Shown here: piece by piece, positions 51,775 to 62,799 of the stretch
Position numbering within the stretch: the first letter of the stretch is position 1
Layout of the letters: each line of letters begins with the position of its first letter
Origin: Euclidia mi
Lineage: Eukaryota; Arthropoda; Insecta; Lepidoptera; Erebidae
Assembly: GCA_944739405.2 (NCBI GenBank)
Contig: OX123186.2
Coordinates: 13,290,995 to 13,354,994 of the forward strand
Reading direction: 5' to 3'
Length of the DNA: 64,000 bases
Position numbers and translations under genes: made by a program
Notes under the pieces: model-generated
What the model saw: the letters and a program-made list of their open reading frames with translations, nothing else
Told to the model about the DNA's origin: nothing
Databases searched by the model: none

Positions 51775-51966
51775 ACTAGGACTAAATCCTGTGTCGTGGG
51801 GGACTTTACAAACATACAACTAACGGATACAATGAACACCCAGACTCGAAACAACAATTTATGAATCACACAAAGTGTTGTCACGTGTGGGAATCGAACC
51901 CATGACACTCGGTGCAGTGTCTAGCGGCGAGGTGGCCGCTTGAACCACTACGCCAACTGTGCAGTC
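51775..51966 (-). mobile_element. tRNA-SINE family B, minus strand, full head
   Basis: Minus strand: CAGTTGGCGTAGTGGTTCAA (A box), GGGTTCGATTCCCACACG (B box), CACTTTGTGTGATTCATAAA, TTGTTTCGAGTCTGGGTGTT, TTTGTAAAGTCCCCCACGAC, ACAGGATTTAGTCC. Other copies: 53440-53626 (minus) and 62478-62660 (plus). Confidence 0.85.
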
Positions 51967-52264
51967 AATTTTGTATGTATGTTCCTTGGAGACCGTAGGG
52001 GTGCACTGAGAAGGGCTTTCTGAAATACCCTAGGGCACGACAAGAAACGTTTAAGTTAAAGAAGTGTGCGGGCTTAGCTGCGGGCATCTTCAACAGATTA
52101 TAAATTGCTGTTATTCTTGTAAATAGTATTCGAATATAGTCTACATACGTATCAGCACTATTCGTAAATCGGACACGTTCAGACACCGCGACATACAGCT
52201 AGTTAACCTGCGTAAGTGGCCAGAGCAAGAATTTACTTTTGGGGTTGCCAACTGAAAATCAGCG

Positions 52265-52440
52265 CTGGGTACTCCTCATTTGAGGTGCCCAACTTATGCT
52301 GAGCTGGTGACCCATTTCGCCATGGCACAAATATTTATGTTTAAGTTTATGTTAAGTTATTTTTTGTTTTTCTTTTTACTGTTACTGATTGTGTGTGGCC
52401 GAAATAAAATGATTTTTCTTTCTTTCTTTCTTTCTTTCTA
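52265..52440 (+). repeat. LINE 3' end with TTTC-repeat tail
   Basis: Contains TGAGCTGGTGACCCATTTCG, ATTGTGTGTGGCCGAAATAA, AATGATTT and a (TTTC)n run at about 52412-52438. Polymerase sequence is absent, so only the 3' UTR of a non-LTR element, or a SINE using that tail, is present. Confidence 0.6.
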
Positions 52441-52444
52441 TACG

Positions 52445-53435
52445 GTTATAACCTTGATTTTCTCTCTTTATCAGCTAATAAGTTTGTTATAAAGCCATAG
52501 CGGCGGCAATAGTGCAACAGATAGAAATTAATCGCACAAACTCGCGATCGCAAATCCTGACTTCCTTCGTTAATAAAGTTATAATCTAGTTACCAGTTGT
52601 TTTGCTCTTTCATTCAAACGTAGGTGAAATTTGGCAACATTTTTATCATACCTTCTCTATCAAAGGTGCAATGTATTAGTCTATATGCATTTATTATGTT
52701 AATGGCTGGGTGTGAAGCAGTTAATGCGATAATGGTTAGTAGTAAAGCAATAAAATGTATAGGTAATTTAAATAGAGTGGTCAGTTTCTCGTTCACGTAC
52801 ATCTCGTAAAACTTGTTCTTGTTAACTATAAATGTTACATTTAAATATAAACAGGTAAAGTAAGTACCTACTTCGATATAAAGATGCACAATTTCATTAA
52901 TTTTTTTCTTTTACATTTCCTGTAGTGAGAATAAATCTTGTATCGCGGAGAACTTTAGAGGCTTCAGATGATCTGACCCGTCTGTCTATCCGTGGCACCG
53001 TAGCTAAAAAGTTACTCGCTAAAAAAACACACTCAAATTCAAGAATTATTGAACCTCTTTGAGTGCCTTTTTTGTAATCGAAAAATTTGTTCATCGCGGT
53101 GGTCCTGAGCAAAAGTCGGATAAGCAATTTAAGAGCTACTAGTTAAGAGTGCTAAAAAGACATCTTGTTATCGCCTGGCCCATGATATATATTTATAAAG
53201 TCACGTTTGATGTAAACCTTTTACTCGCGGTTTTTTAGACAACAATGTACATGGGGCCAATTATCTTATTTTTATATGACATTGATATTATATTTTGAAT
53301 AGACTCAGAAGCGGTATTCTGATATCGTATAATTTGAATGAAACAGTTCGTCGGCACTGACATGATATCGATACGAGAATTGGGCCCCAGGTTTGTTAAT
53401 AGGGCGATTCCTCCTTGTTTCATTTTTAAGACATC
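52445..53435. other. Intergenic, no gene seen
   Basis: AT-rich. A faint match to SINE family B tail (GTGAGAATAAATCTTGTATCGC near 52926) is too weak to annotate. Confidence 0.45.
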
Positions 53436-53439
53436 TTAC

Positions 53440-53626
53440 GCACTGGAATAGATCCTGTGTCGTGGACTTTACAAATATTCCAAATCAACAGACACAAACT
53501 ATACCCTGAATCAAAACAATAATATGTGGATACAAAGTGATTTTTCGTGTGGGGATAGAACCAACAACATTCGAAGTTCTAAACTACGAGGCCACTACTT
53601 GAACCACACCATACGTGCAATCAAAT
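53440..53626 (-). mobile_element. tRNA-SINE family B, minus strand
   Basis: Diverged copy. Minus strand: GTATGGTGTGGTTCAAGTAG (A-box area), GGTTCTATCCCCACACG (B box, one change), CACTTTGTATCC, TTGTTTTGATTCAGGGTAT, TTTGTAAAGTCCACGACAC and AGGATCTATTCC. Confidence 0.75.
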
Positions 53627-53629
53627 CAT

Positions 53630-56600
53630 CATCATTAGACATAGGCTCACCCCAAGGCTCTCTAATTAGACTGATCTTGAGCTGCCCGCTTCAAAGATAT
53701 ACCACTAGTCTATTTGCACCGAGAGATAGCGAAACACAACCTCGCCAGTCCACTACAAAACTCAATATGCTACAGAATATGACCACCTCTGTTTATATTT
53801 TATCTTCAATTTTCTCGTCAAACTTTCAAAATAGAACTGCAGTACTTGAAATGTACAGCGTTATTTTGAATAGGAGTATTGCACCCAAAGGGATTATTGT
53901 ATTCATGACGACAAAACTTGCACTACAATCTTTTAAAGAATGTAAAAGCTAAGTGACTTAGCAATCAGAGTTTCTAGGGTTTCGTATGAAAAACAAAATT
54001 CGAAACCAATTATAAGAATCACTCGTATGTCTGTCTGTCCTACCATTACAGCCATCTTGCTCCGGTGCTATTTTTTTGTTGTGTATTAATGTGAAATCCC
54101 AAATTCCGGGCTCATTCTCCACCTCTTGGGATAAGTAGAGTGTGACCGTTCCGTACAAGCGTTCGAAGCCCACCCGATAAACACACCATGACGTCTGTCG
54201 ACATTCCGTAGCAGCGGTAGCATGTGTCAATATTTAATTCTCTGAAATATCTAATTCTGTACAAATGGATGTTTAGCTTAAATTTTCATATTATTTATAT
54301 TGATGCTTGCTTTGTGGAATTTTATTACAATTAAAAGTTTCAATACGGAAGCTTTTAAGAAATTTTAATAGGTGGTTTTATAATCCAGCGCCTTATCTCT
54401 GACTTCAGAGCAAAGTATTCCAACATTTTACTCTACAAGCAGTTTATCTGACTGTAGATGTGCTTTTTGTCCATATTTTTATTTTTGTTTTCGCTTGCGA
54501 AAAGGAACAGGAATTTGACATTTTAACAACCGACTTAAAAAGGTATGTAAGTTAAGCAAAGCAATAAAAAAGTTCCATGTGTAATTATGATTATTGACGA
54601 ATTGCAAGATCTAGAATCCTTTTTCAGATAATATCGAGCATTACGTTCAAATACGTGATGTGACCACGCTCTACGAAAGACTGGCATTCCTCGAACAAAA
54701 ACAAATTAGGACAGAAAGTCCTGCAGTAAAGTACATCAATTGTCCTTTTCCATATTACATATTTACTTAGAAGTAAATAAAAATTTGTAAGAATTTCATA
54801 AAAGGCTTTGTTCGAATATTATACTTCATTATTATGCAGTTTTCCGAAGTGAAATCAGTGCTTAATATGTTTCCTGGTTCCGTATTTGCAACACAAAATT
54901 CTATTTATTAATAATGATATTCTGTGAATGTGTAGATATATTATAAAGGTACTTATGGTCGAACGGACTTTTATCTGTTTGTCGCCTTGTTTATGAATGG
55001 CGCTTAATTATAATACACTAGACTTTGCCCGAAGTCCCGCCTGCGTGAATTATGCATCTAAACGTTCCTCAGAAATCACACAATCCATTGCCTAAAGCCG
55101 TTCAAAAATTCGTTCGGTAGTTTCTGAGTTTATCGTTTTCATTTATTGATATCATTCGTTTTATTTTAAGGATAATATCTAAACATAATATTGACCTACG
55201 TTTTACCGCGCTAAATAAGCCATATTATTGTCAACACGTTTACCCCAAAATATTACTTCAATAAAACGAAACTTCACAATCTTGCTGATCTCATCAGAGT
55301 TCAACCAAATAAAAACGATCGAAGCAATTATCGACACAACAGGCACTGAGCTTAACCTTACAACAGGCTCATAAACTTGGAAACACCACTAAAACAGTCA
55401 CCATTAATAGACTGATTACATCGCCTACTTAGAATACAGCGATGGAAACAGGATGTAAAGTGGAGACGTCTGTCGCATACTGAAGCGATGTTCGAGTTCC
55501 ACAGTTGTACAAAGAGTGTCTCATCTGGCTCACAGTAAAGTTTGATTTGATAGTTTGATCGGCGCCATATTGCCGTTTTCAAATGCGTGCTAATTATTGC
55601 CTGCATGAATGGAGTACTGTATTAAGTGTACTCGCTTTGACGTCTAGCCAATATTCTATAAATCTGGCCACTTTGGCTTTGGCCACTAGAGATTTGACAT
55701 ATTTTGTATGGAGCTTATAGGAAATACACTACATATCTCTATTAATCAAATCCATCGGTACATAGAATATCGGAAACGGGTGTAGGTGCAGTACGTTCAA
55801 TTCGTGTAATATCTTTGTGGCTTTAATGTTTTGTTCTGCCACAAAACTCAATTTAATTTTACATAATATTTCATAACATAATTAAAGCTATTGGTAACGT
55901 TTCTTGGACTACCAGACTCTCACTGCCACACCCAAGGGTATGTGCTAAATTTCCACCCAGGACAAATGATTCCGTCATAAGCACTTTAATTATTTTTGTA
56001 TTTGGTCGTATTTTATCTATAACATGTACATGTTAAATAGTATAAAGGTATGATTTTGATGAGTAACTGGACGTATCCTGCGGCTCCACCCACATGAATT
56101 ATACACGTAAACCTTCCATATTAATGACATATTTATCATCGCCGTAGCGTTATTCCGGTTGCATCCAAGACTGGCACGCCTTGGAGTCCGAGGTCCGCTT
56201 ACTGGTCTAACCAGATAGGAGAGAATATCAACTTTTCCACAGAGCGACTGCCGTCTGACCTATTTTTACATATTGGAATATACTAATTGGAAAACACGTA
56301 TTAAAATGCTGGTTTTTGAGTTTATCGCGTTCATACAGACGGGGGACTTCATTTTATAATATGAATAGTTCTGATTGCCATTGTGCTTTAAAGCTCAGGG
56401 CCTGCTACAACAGTTCAGCCTATCGAAATTGGTCTGAATATCAGTACCAGCGTTATCTACCGCTATTTCCTTTTAATACTCTTATCCACCGCTCCGATAA
56501 TTACGTCACATCGAGTGACGTAACAGCCGTGACATCTTATAACGAAGTCAAACATCAAAGGCATTTGGAGTTAATTAATCAATTATACTTCACCAAGATT

Positions 56601-56690
56601 ACATGACGTATATAAATTGATATTTTTCCAATTGGTTTCGCGTAATCACAACACTGTATCACATTTACGGGTTACGGGATAAATTATTCT
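53630..56690. other. Long intergenic stretch, no gene seen
   Basis: 3 kb of AT-rich DNA. 53630-53700 holds a decayed repeat with CACCCCAAGGCTCTC and GACTGATCTTGAGC, also seen near 63870-63900. The frame at 53524-53952 runs through SINE and repeat relics and is not a gene. Confidence 0.45.
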
Positions 56691-56697
56691 AGTGCGT

Positions 56698-56915
56698 AGC
56701 GTAAGTTGGCTTGCCGTTTGTGGGTCGGCAAAGTTAAGCAACGTTTGCACAGGTCAGAAATTGGATGGGTGACCGCGTGTGGCATTTACATAATAGCGCT
56801 ACAGTGCTTCGAAAGCATGTAAAGCTGACGATCCCGGTTCTTATGTCGTGGCAAGAATTGTTAGGCATCGTCGGCAACCATTGGGCGGTCTAAAACCTGA
56901 ACACCAGAGTCATAT
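56698..56915 (+). mobile_element. 5S rRNA-derived SINE, copy 2
   Basis: GTTGGCTTGCCGTTTGTGGG, AGTTAAGCAACGTTTGCACA, GAAATTGGATGGGTGACCGC and TAGCGCTACAGTGCTTCG, then ATCCCGGTTCTTATGTCG and ATTGGGCGGTCTAAAACC. Same order as copy 1 at 46580-46850 with about 20 percent divergence by eye; the tail is missing. Confidence 0.8.
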
Positions 56916-56919
56916 GTTC

Positions 56920-57735
56920 TTCTTCTCTTCTAGCACGGGTAAATGTCATATGCATGAAAATAAATAACAATATGTGATGATTACCGTGGCGAGGCACTAT
57001 AATGTTATTTCAGTATGTCTGTGACTGTTACAGGTTGTTGTCTTTAACACTAACGGCTTCTTTCCTTCTCTGTGTACCTTGTGTATTCTTAGACTATAAA
57101 TAACACGCTTTCAGCGACAATAAAACTGTCGAACATCAATAAAACCACAAACTTGAAAATAAACCGTGTATAAGACATAAATTCGCAGACTACGATTCTT
57201 GCTTTACCTATTCGATTGTAAATCTGAAATGATATACGTCCCACAAAAACCCTAAATCCCAGCAAAGCAAATCTCGCAGTACATTAAACTTATAACTTCT
57301 CCGAAATTTCTAACTTTTGTCCATAAAAGTGCGTAGCCAAATGATAACAGAATACATTAACGTATGTAATAAAATGGATTATATTTTGTGGTTGTAAGAA
57401 AAAAATATATAAGTAAGTAATCTTTTAAAAGGGAGACGGTTTTCAATCCGAGGGTATTTTTCTATTATATTAAGGTTTGCTTCGATAAAAATAAATCAGA
57501 AATTCTTACGATGAAAATTTTCGCTTCGGTCATTGGCAGTACGTTACTACTCATAACTTATGTCACGAAACTTTACAAGAAGTAGAGAATGAGCCCGCGA
57601 CTATGTCTTAGTCTCCATCGTGAAGACTAAGACATAACCGTATAACATGAGTAATTCATGAAATATGTAGCAATTGATTAAAGAAGATCTCTCTTTCAAG
57701 GCACACCAGAATTGGAGGATTCACCCTCTGGCGCA
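56920..57735. other. Intergenic, no gene seen
   Basis: AT-rich; a short inverted repeat around GACTAAGACATA / TATGTCTTAGTC at 57601-57637 is the only structure noticed. Confidence 0.45.
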
Positions 57736-57737
57736 AT

Positions 57738-57881
57738 TTATACTAATATTATAAAGCTGAAGAGTTGTTTGTTTGTTTATTTACCTATTAATTTGATTTG
57801 AATAATTATTTGTGCTGAAAAATATCACATGTGAGCCACGAATGCGGCGCAGCAGTCCTAAATAACGCGCTCTCAGCTGGT
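57738..57881 (+). mobile_element. Helitron fragment, related to 11150-11363
   Basis: TATACTAATATTATAAAGCT, GAAGAGTTGTTTGTTTGTTT and GTGAGCCACGAATGCGGCGC, then AGCAGTCCTAAATAACGCG match, in order, the 5' half and body of the complete Helitron. The hairpin and CTAG end are missing; the A/T-rich tail of a LINE starts where they should be. Confidence 0.7.
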
Positions 57882-59480
57882 CATTTTATTTATTTTATTT
57901 TATTATATTTGGAAAACAAACAGTTTACTAGTCTTATAATACAACAACAGTATAAATCTTGATACCATTTACATGTTTTCACATAAACATAACTAAATAC
58001 GCTGTTTATTCTAGTCTAAACATAACTTAAAAATAACAAAGGAAAACTAGTTTCTAATACCAGTAATTATTAATATTTAAAGTATTTTACAAGTAAAAGG
58101 ATCCAGGAACTTTGTAACAGAAGGTTTATAGACAAGGTTATACACATGCTATTTATGTATATAAGTAAATAGATATGCTTTAACCCAAAGTTAGAGAACC
58201 GAGTCGAAACATTGTTTAGAAAGAACACGCTTAGTGGTAGCTATACTTGTATTAAATAAATCAAAATCAAGCTCAGGATAGTCGGTCAGTCTATTGACAC
58301 AGTTTGCTGCTCTTGGAAAGAAAGAATTTTGCCTAGTTTTTGTGGCACTATAGGATGCATGCAGAGGGGGATATCGCCGCACTGATCGTGTTGGGACCTG
58401 AAGGTTTATCTTAGACAGTAAGTAGGGGGAGTCAACGTTTGATTGCGCTATTTTTGATAATAGTGCGATATCAGCTATTTTTCTTCTTTCCTTTAATGGG
58501 AGCATATGATGTCTTTTACATCTAACCGCGTAACAGTCATCAAAAATGTTGCACTTGTTTTGAATGAATCTCATAAATTTGCGCTGTATAACTTCTCATC
58601 TATTTATATGCACCTCATATTGTGGATTCCAAACTTGACAAGAATACTCTAAGATACTGCGAACAAATGTACAATACAGAATTTTTTATATTTTTACACT
58701 TTTAAAATGCGAACATGTTCTCTATACAAAGTCTAAAGTTTTATTAGCCTTTTTGGCAATGGTGTCAATATGTGACTCATATGTTAGTTTGGCGTCGTGA
58801 ATAACACCGAGATCTCGGACCTCGTCTACCCGTTTTAACTTGGCTCCTTTTAGTTTATAGTCGAATATGAATATATTATAACTCTGTTTCCTCGTAAAAC
58901 GGATACAGTGACATTTAGGGACATTAAGATCTAAGTGATTAATTCTGCAATAATTCTCAAACTTATCCAAATCATGTTGCAGATCTATACAGTCATTTAA
59001 TGTAATAATTTAAGTAAAAATCTTCATGTCATCTGCATAAAGTAATATATTTGCTTTGGAGAAACAATCGATGACGTCATTAATAAATAAATTAAATAAT
59101 AATGGCCCGAGTAACGAGCCCTGGGGAATTCCCGAGGGTACAGTATTCCATTTCAACACGTAACCATTCAATGCTACAGCTTGGGAACGATTGTCAACAT
59201 AAGAAGTAAACCACCGGAACAGGTTACCATGGATTCCAGCCGCCAAAAGTTTCTTCATCAGTATTTTATGATCTATGCGGTCGAAACATTTACTGTAATC
59301 AGTAAATACTGCATCTACTTGACCACCTAGATCTGTACTTGCTGTTGTATAATCGATAAATTTCACCAAGTTACTGGTCGTGGAGCGGCCTTTAAGAAAT
59401 CCGTGTTGGACAGGAATTAAAGTACTGGATAGCGTATTATTAATTATTTTCTTTAATATTGTCCGCAACCTCTACGATCT
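57882..59480 (-). mobile_element. 5'-truncated Jockey-like LINE
   Basis: Minus-strand non-LTR element from the reverse transcriptase to a 3' tail of AAAAT/AAAT repeats at about 57882-57905. The polymerase frame is interrupted by in-frame stops but not by shifts. No endonuclease or ORF1 is present, as usual for incomplete reverse transcription. Confidence 0.8.
58191..59468 (-). pseudogene. LINE reverse transcriptase, in-frame stops
   Basis: A single frame from 59468 to 58191. It opens in the fingers-palm region (VQHGFLKGRSTTSNLVKFID), has AVFTDYSKCFDRIDHKILM, the palm SGIPQGSLLGPLLFNLFIND and the catalytic LLYADDMKIFT. A stop at 59010 follows, then LDLNVPKCHCIRFTRKQ and VDEVRDLGVIHDAKLTYESH up to a stop at 58722. 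More stops precede the C-terminal segment (MRFIQNKCNIFDDCYAVRCK) to 58191. The motif pattern is that of Jockey-superfamily elements. All breaks are point stops, so the copy decayed by substitution after insertion. Confidence 0.8.
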
Positions 59481-59589
59481 TTACGTAATCTTTCAGTTGA
59501 TTCGCAATATTCAGGACACTTTAAGATTCTTCCATGAGAATGACATCTTGAGAATGATCAGTCCATTACCTGCTTACTAGTCTACCACG

Positions 59590-61790
59590 CTCAATTTCAA
59601 ACTGTACTGTGTAACAGTCAACGAAAACGAAATATCACACCATAGGAATTTGGTCGGCAAAACCTATATCTGCAGTTGCATCCGTTCACGAAGCCATCAG
59701 AAAACCAATGAGGCAAGCAAATGCTACCGTCAAAATATCAGTTATAATTCCGCTTTTAATTCACTGAGGTTTGAGGCAGAATTCAATAAAACCGAGTGGC
59801 CGCAAACATTCCAGCGACTGAAACACAGAGTGTTCTGTTAACAACCTAGTTTTATAACTGTTGAAAATATCCGGGCTTGTTACACCGCTTCGGTTAGTTT
59901 TTTGGTTTATATAGTACAAATAAATTTTGTTAGTTGCCAACGATTGCGTCCGCGTAGGCCTCAGTATGTATAATATACTAACTTTTGTCCGCGGCTTTGG
60001 AGGTGTTGGTAAAGGTAGCTCATATGCTCTATTTTTACGAGGAAGAGTAACAAACATTCAAATATCCATCTATCCTCAGAAACTTACACATGTAACTACC
60101 TACCATGTTGTAATCATGTCTGTGAAAAGAGACATTGGGTCGACGATGGGTTGTAAAAAAAATGAATTTATTATACAAAGCTGATAAAATGTCTAACCGC
60201 ATACCGTACGAGCAGCAGATTTTGGAACAAATATAGCAGATTTTTATTGAAACGAATATTTGACGTTGTGCCGTTTGACAATTTCATACGACAATACGTA
60301 GGTTTCTTTTATGGCTAGTGGTTACTGCAGAAAAAACAGCGCAGATTTATTCGACAAATTTTATAAAGAAAAATTAACAAAAAAATCCGCCTCCAAAAAT
60401 CTGGAAAATGTGTGCAAATAGCACAAAAAGTAAAAAATTAATTCCGTTATTTTAACTTCAATATACTTATAAACATCACCTATTCGACTGAATATTTTAA
60501 ACTTATACGAGTTATTTGTATCTACCACTTAATTCACATACCTGACACAATACATATTTTTATATGACTAACAAACTAAATTAAATACCTATCACCAGAA
60601 ATTAGATAAGTATGTTATATTTTTGGACTAAGTACTTAGAAAAAAATATTTTATTACGACTATAATATACAATTATACTTTTTTTTGGAGTCGGTGCCAG
60701 CCAAGCGTTTTAGTAAATAATTTCTTGATAATGTACAAAATATATGAAAAGCTATATTGATACGATAATTTAGCAAAACCTCATAAAACTTGTAAGTTAT
60801 TTACAATTGTGGGCCAATTTTTTGTCATAAGTGTACACATACTTGTTAGCTTGGATCGTGAGCTAATCTTTAGGTACGAGGTGCTAAATTTAGGTAAAAA
60901 TAGTACTAACTTTTTAAAAATTCTCACTTCTGATTTTTATGTATGTTTTAGAAAATATTATTATTTATAAATAATACTACTGCACTCATTTTGGCGGCGG
61001 TAACTTTTACAAGACGCTTTAAAGTTTCCAAAATGTCTAGCTATCGGTAAAGACTACTAGGGAGCGCATATAGAAAATGAATGTAATTGTTCCCGTGGAC
61101 CTTTAGCACCTCATAACAAAAAATTGGCCCACAATCCAAGCTATCAAGATTGCGTACACTCATAGTAAATACTAACACTACATTATTCTATACATTTCGT
61201 TTCTGAGAAAATAAGTAAGGTCTTGCGGCCCTGGGATCTTACTCTATTTTGACCTCAGACGCGCCTTTAACCCTATCCCCACGTAACAAACTTAACCTAA
61301 GTCCCATTAAATGCTCCTTTATAATATAAGAACACTTAGTATGATAAAGCCACCATGTTCTAGGTACATGGTGCCACTTTATTATAGGTACTATGTCTTG
61401 TTTTCTACCAAATGAATATGTGCAATTTTTGAGTTTTTGACTCAAAATTTTCACATAACAAGTGCATCGAATCCGTGCTCACAGAAACTGCTAGGTCTCT
61501 ATGTTTTATTATACTATTTACTTTAGAAACTTTGAAAACCATTATGCACATCACGTACATACAGATTAGTTCTGGGCAAGAAAGAAACTCACGGCCTTCA
61601 AAGTATCATAGAAACACTCACACCAAGACAAACATCAATGTTTACGCACATGAATCGAAACCGCGAACTTCAGCGTGGCGGTTGTTGGCACTCCCTCTAC
61701 GCCACCGAGTCAGATGACTTTGTCTACGACTCTTTAAAGCTATTGCCTTACTGAGAAGAAGACAGAGAAAGAGACGAAGAAACTGCCCGA
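59590..61790. other. Intergenic, no gene seen
   Basis: 2.2 kb of AT-rich DNA with no supported gene. GTCGGTGCCAGCCAAGCG at about 60692 recalls the centre of the MITE at 16541-16878. A GCTTGGATCGTG / CCAAGCTATCAAG pair near 60852 and 61136 is the only other structure noticed. Confidence 0.45.
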
Positions 61791-61796
61791 GAAGTA

Positions 61797-62083
61797 GACT
61801 GCCTCCGTGGTCCAGTGGATAGCGTATACGACTGCTGATCGGAGGTACTGGGTTCGATTCCCGAGTCGGGCACTTTTTCCCGACACGGGAATCGAACCCG
61901 GGACCTGCTACTGGGTTTTTCTGAATTCTCAGTAGCAGCACGGAGTCTGGTGAAGTGTCCCGTCACGGCAGTAAGCTCGCCCCCTATTATGTGGGACCTA
62001 AAATTCATGGCGAAATATGGGTGTAATACCTATTACGCCTCTGGCTACCCCTTCGGGGATACGGGCGTGAGTCTATAAAATAA
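61797..62083 (+). mobile_element. tRNA-SINE family A with B-box inverted duplication
   Basis: GACTGCCTCCGTGGTCCAGT (A box), B box GGGTTCGATTCCCGAGTCGG, then CACTTTTT and an inverted second copy (CCCGACACGGGAATCGAACC), after which the family body resumes (GCTACTGGGTTTTTCTG, AGCACGGAGTCTGG, TATTATGTGGGACC, CTACCCCTTCGGGGATACGG). A 10-bp duplication AGAAGTAGAC is seen at 61790-61799 and 62084-62093, overlapping the first bases of the SINE. Confidence 0.85.
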
Positions 62084-62089
62084 AGAAGT

Positions 62090-62475
62090 AGACACAAATA
62101 CAGTTTATAAACAAAACTGATATCGATTGATTTCACTCTTAACCTACTAGTAGGCCTGCTTAAGATTTCTCTACATAACAAAGCTCCCGACAGATATAAC
62201 GCTCCGATCCTGATATACATATTTGCCTCAATCGGTTTGTTATCTCAAATATACTCGTACTAGGGAATACAGCAAATACATTATTCATTACATAGAATGC
62301 GCAGAAACCGATAAATTCTAAGACTATTGGATTATCCCCAACCTTATTTCCTTGCCTAGACGTTACACAAGTAAAAGTTACAATAGTGAAAAAGCTCGCG
62401 ACTTTTCTACATAATCTAGATCGATGACAGCTTTATAGCGGCAACGGGAAGTCTTGGATTTTGCTAGAGATTTGC
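62090..62475. other. Intergenic, no gene seen
   Basis: AT-rich DNA with no supported feature. Confidence 0.5.
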
Positions 62476-62477
62476 CT

Positions 62478-62660
62478 GTTCATGTTGCTTAGCGGTTTAA
62501 GCGGTCGCTTCGCTGTTTCGCACTGCATCGAGAGTCGTGGGTTCAATTCCCACACGATAAAATACTTTGTGTGATCCACAAAATGTTGTTTCGGGGTGCT
62601 GTTTGTGTTCGTTGATTAAATATTTGTAAAGTCTTTCATGACACGGGATTATTTACTAAT
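62478..62660 (+). mobile_element. tRNA-SINE family B, plus strand
   Basis: GTTCATGTTGCTTAGCGGTT (A box), GGGTTCAATTCCCACACG (B box), CTTTGTGTGATCCACAAAAT, TTGTTTCGGGGTGCTGTTTG, ATATTTGTAAAGTC, ACACGGGATTATTTAC. Same block order as 51775-51966. Confidence 0.8.
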
Positions 62661-62728
62661 ACAGAGTAAGTCCTTTAAAAAACAATTAGAAAAGACATGT
62701 ACACGAAAAATTATTACATCGCACTTGT

Positions 62729-62790
62729 ATGGCACAATGGTTTAATTAGTCATCAGGGCGTATGTTGCGAGTTCAACTCCATACAGAACA
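62729..62790 (+). repeat. tRNA-SINE head fragment
   Basis: TATGGCACAATGGTTTAATT then GTTGCGAGTTCAACTCCATA resemble A and B boxes of a tRNA-SINE head. No body. Confidence 0.4.
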
Positions 62791-62799
62791 AGCATTGTG

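Noticed and set aside
51885..51966. Possible tRNA gene on the minus strand
   Set aside because: Head of SINE family B: the tRNA-like part is followed by the family body found at two other sites.
53524..53952. 142-codon plus-strand frame
   Set aside because: Runs through a SINE copy and a decayed repeat; no coherent protein.
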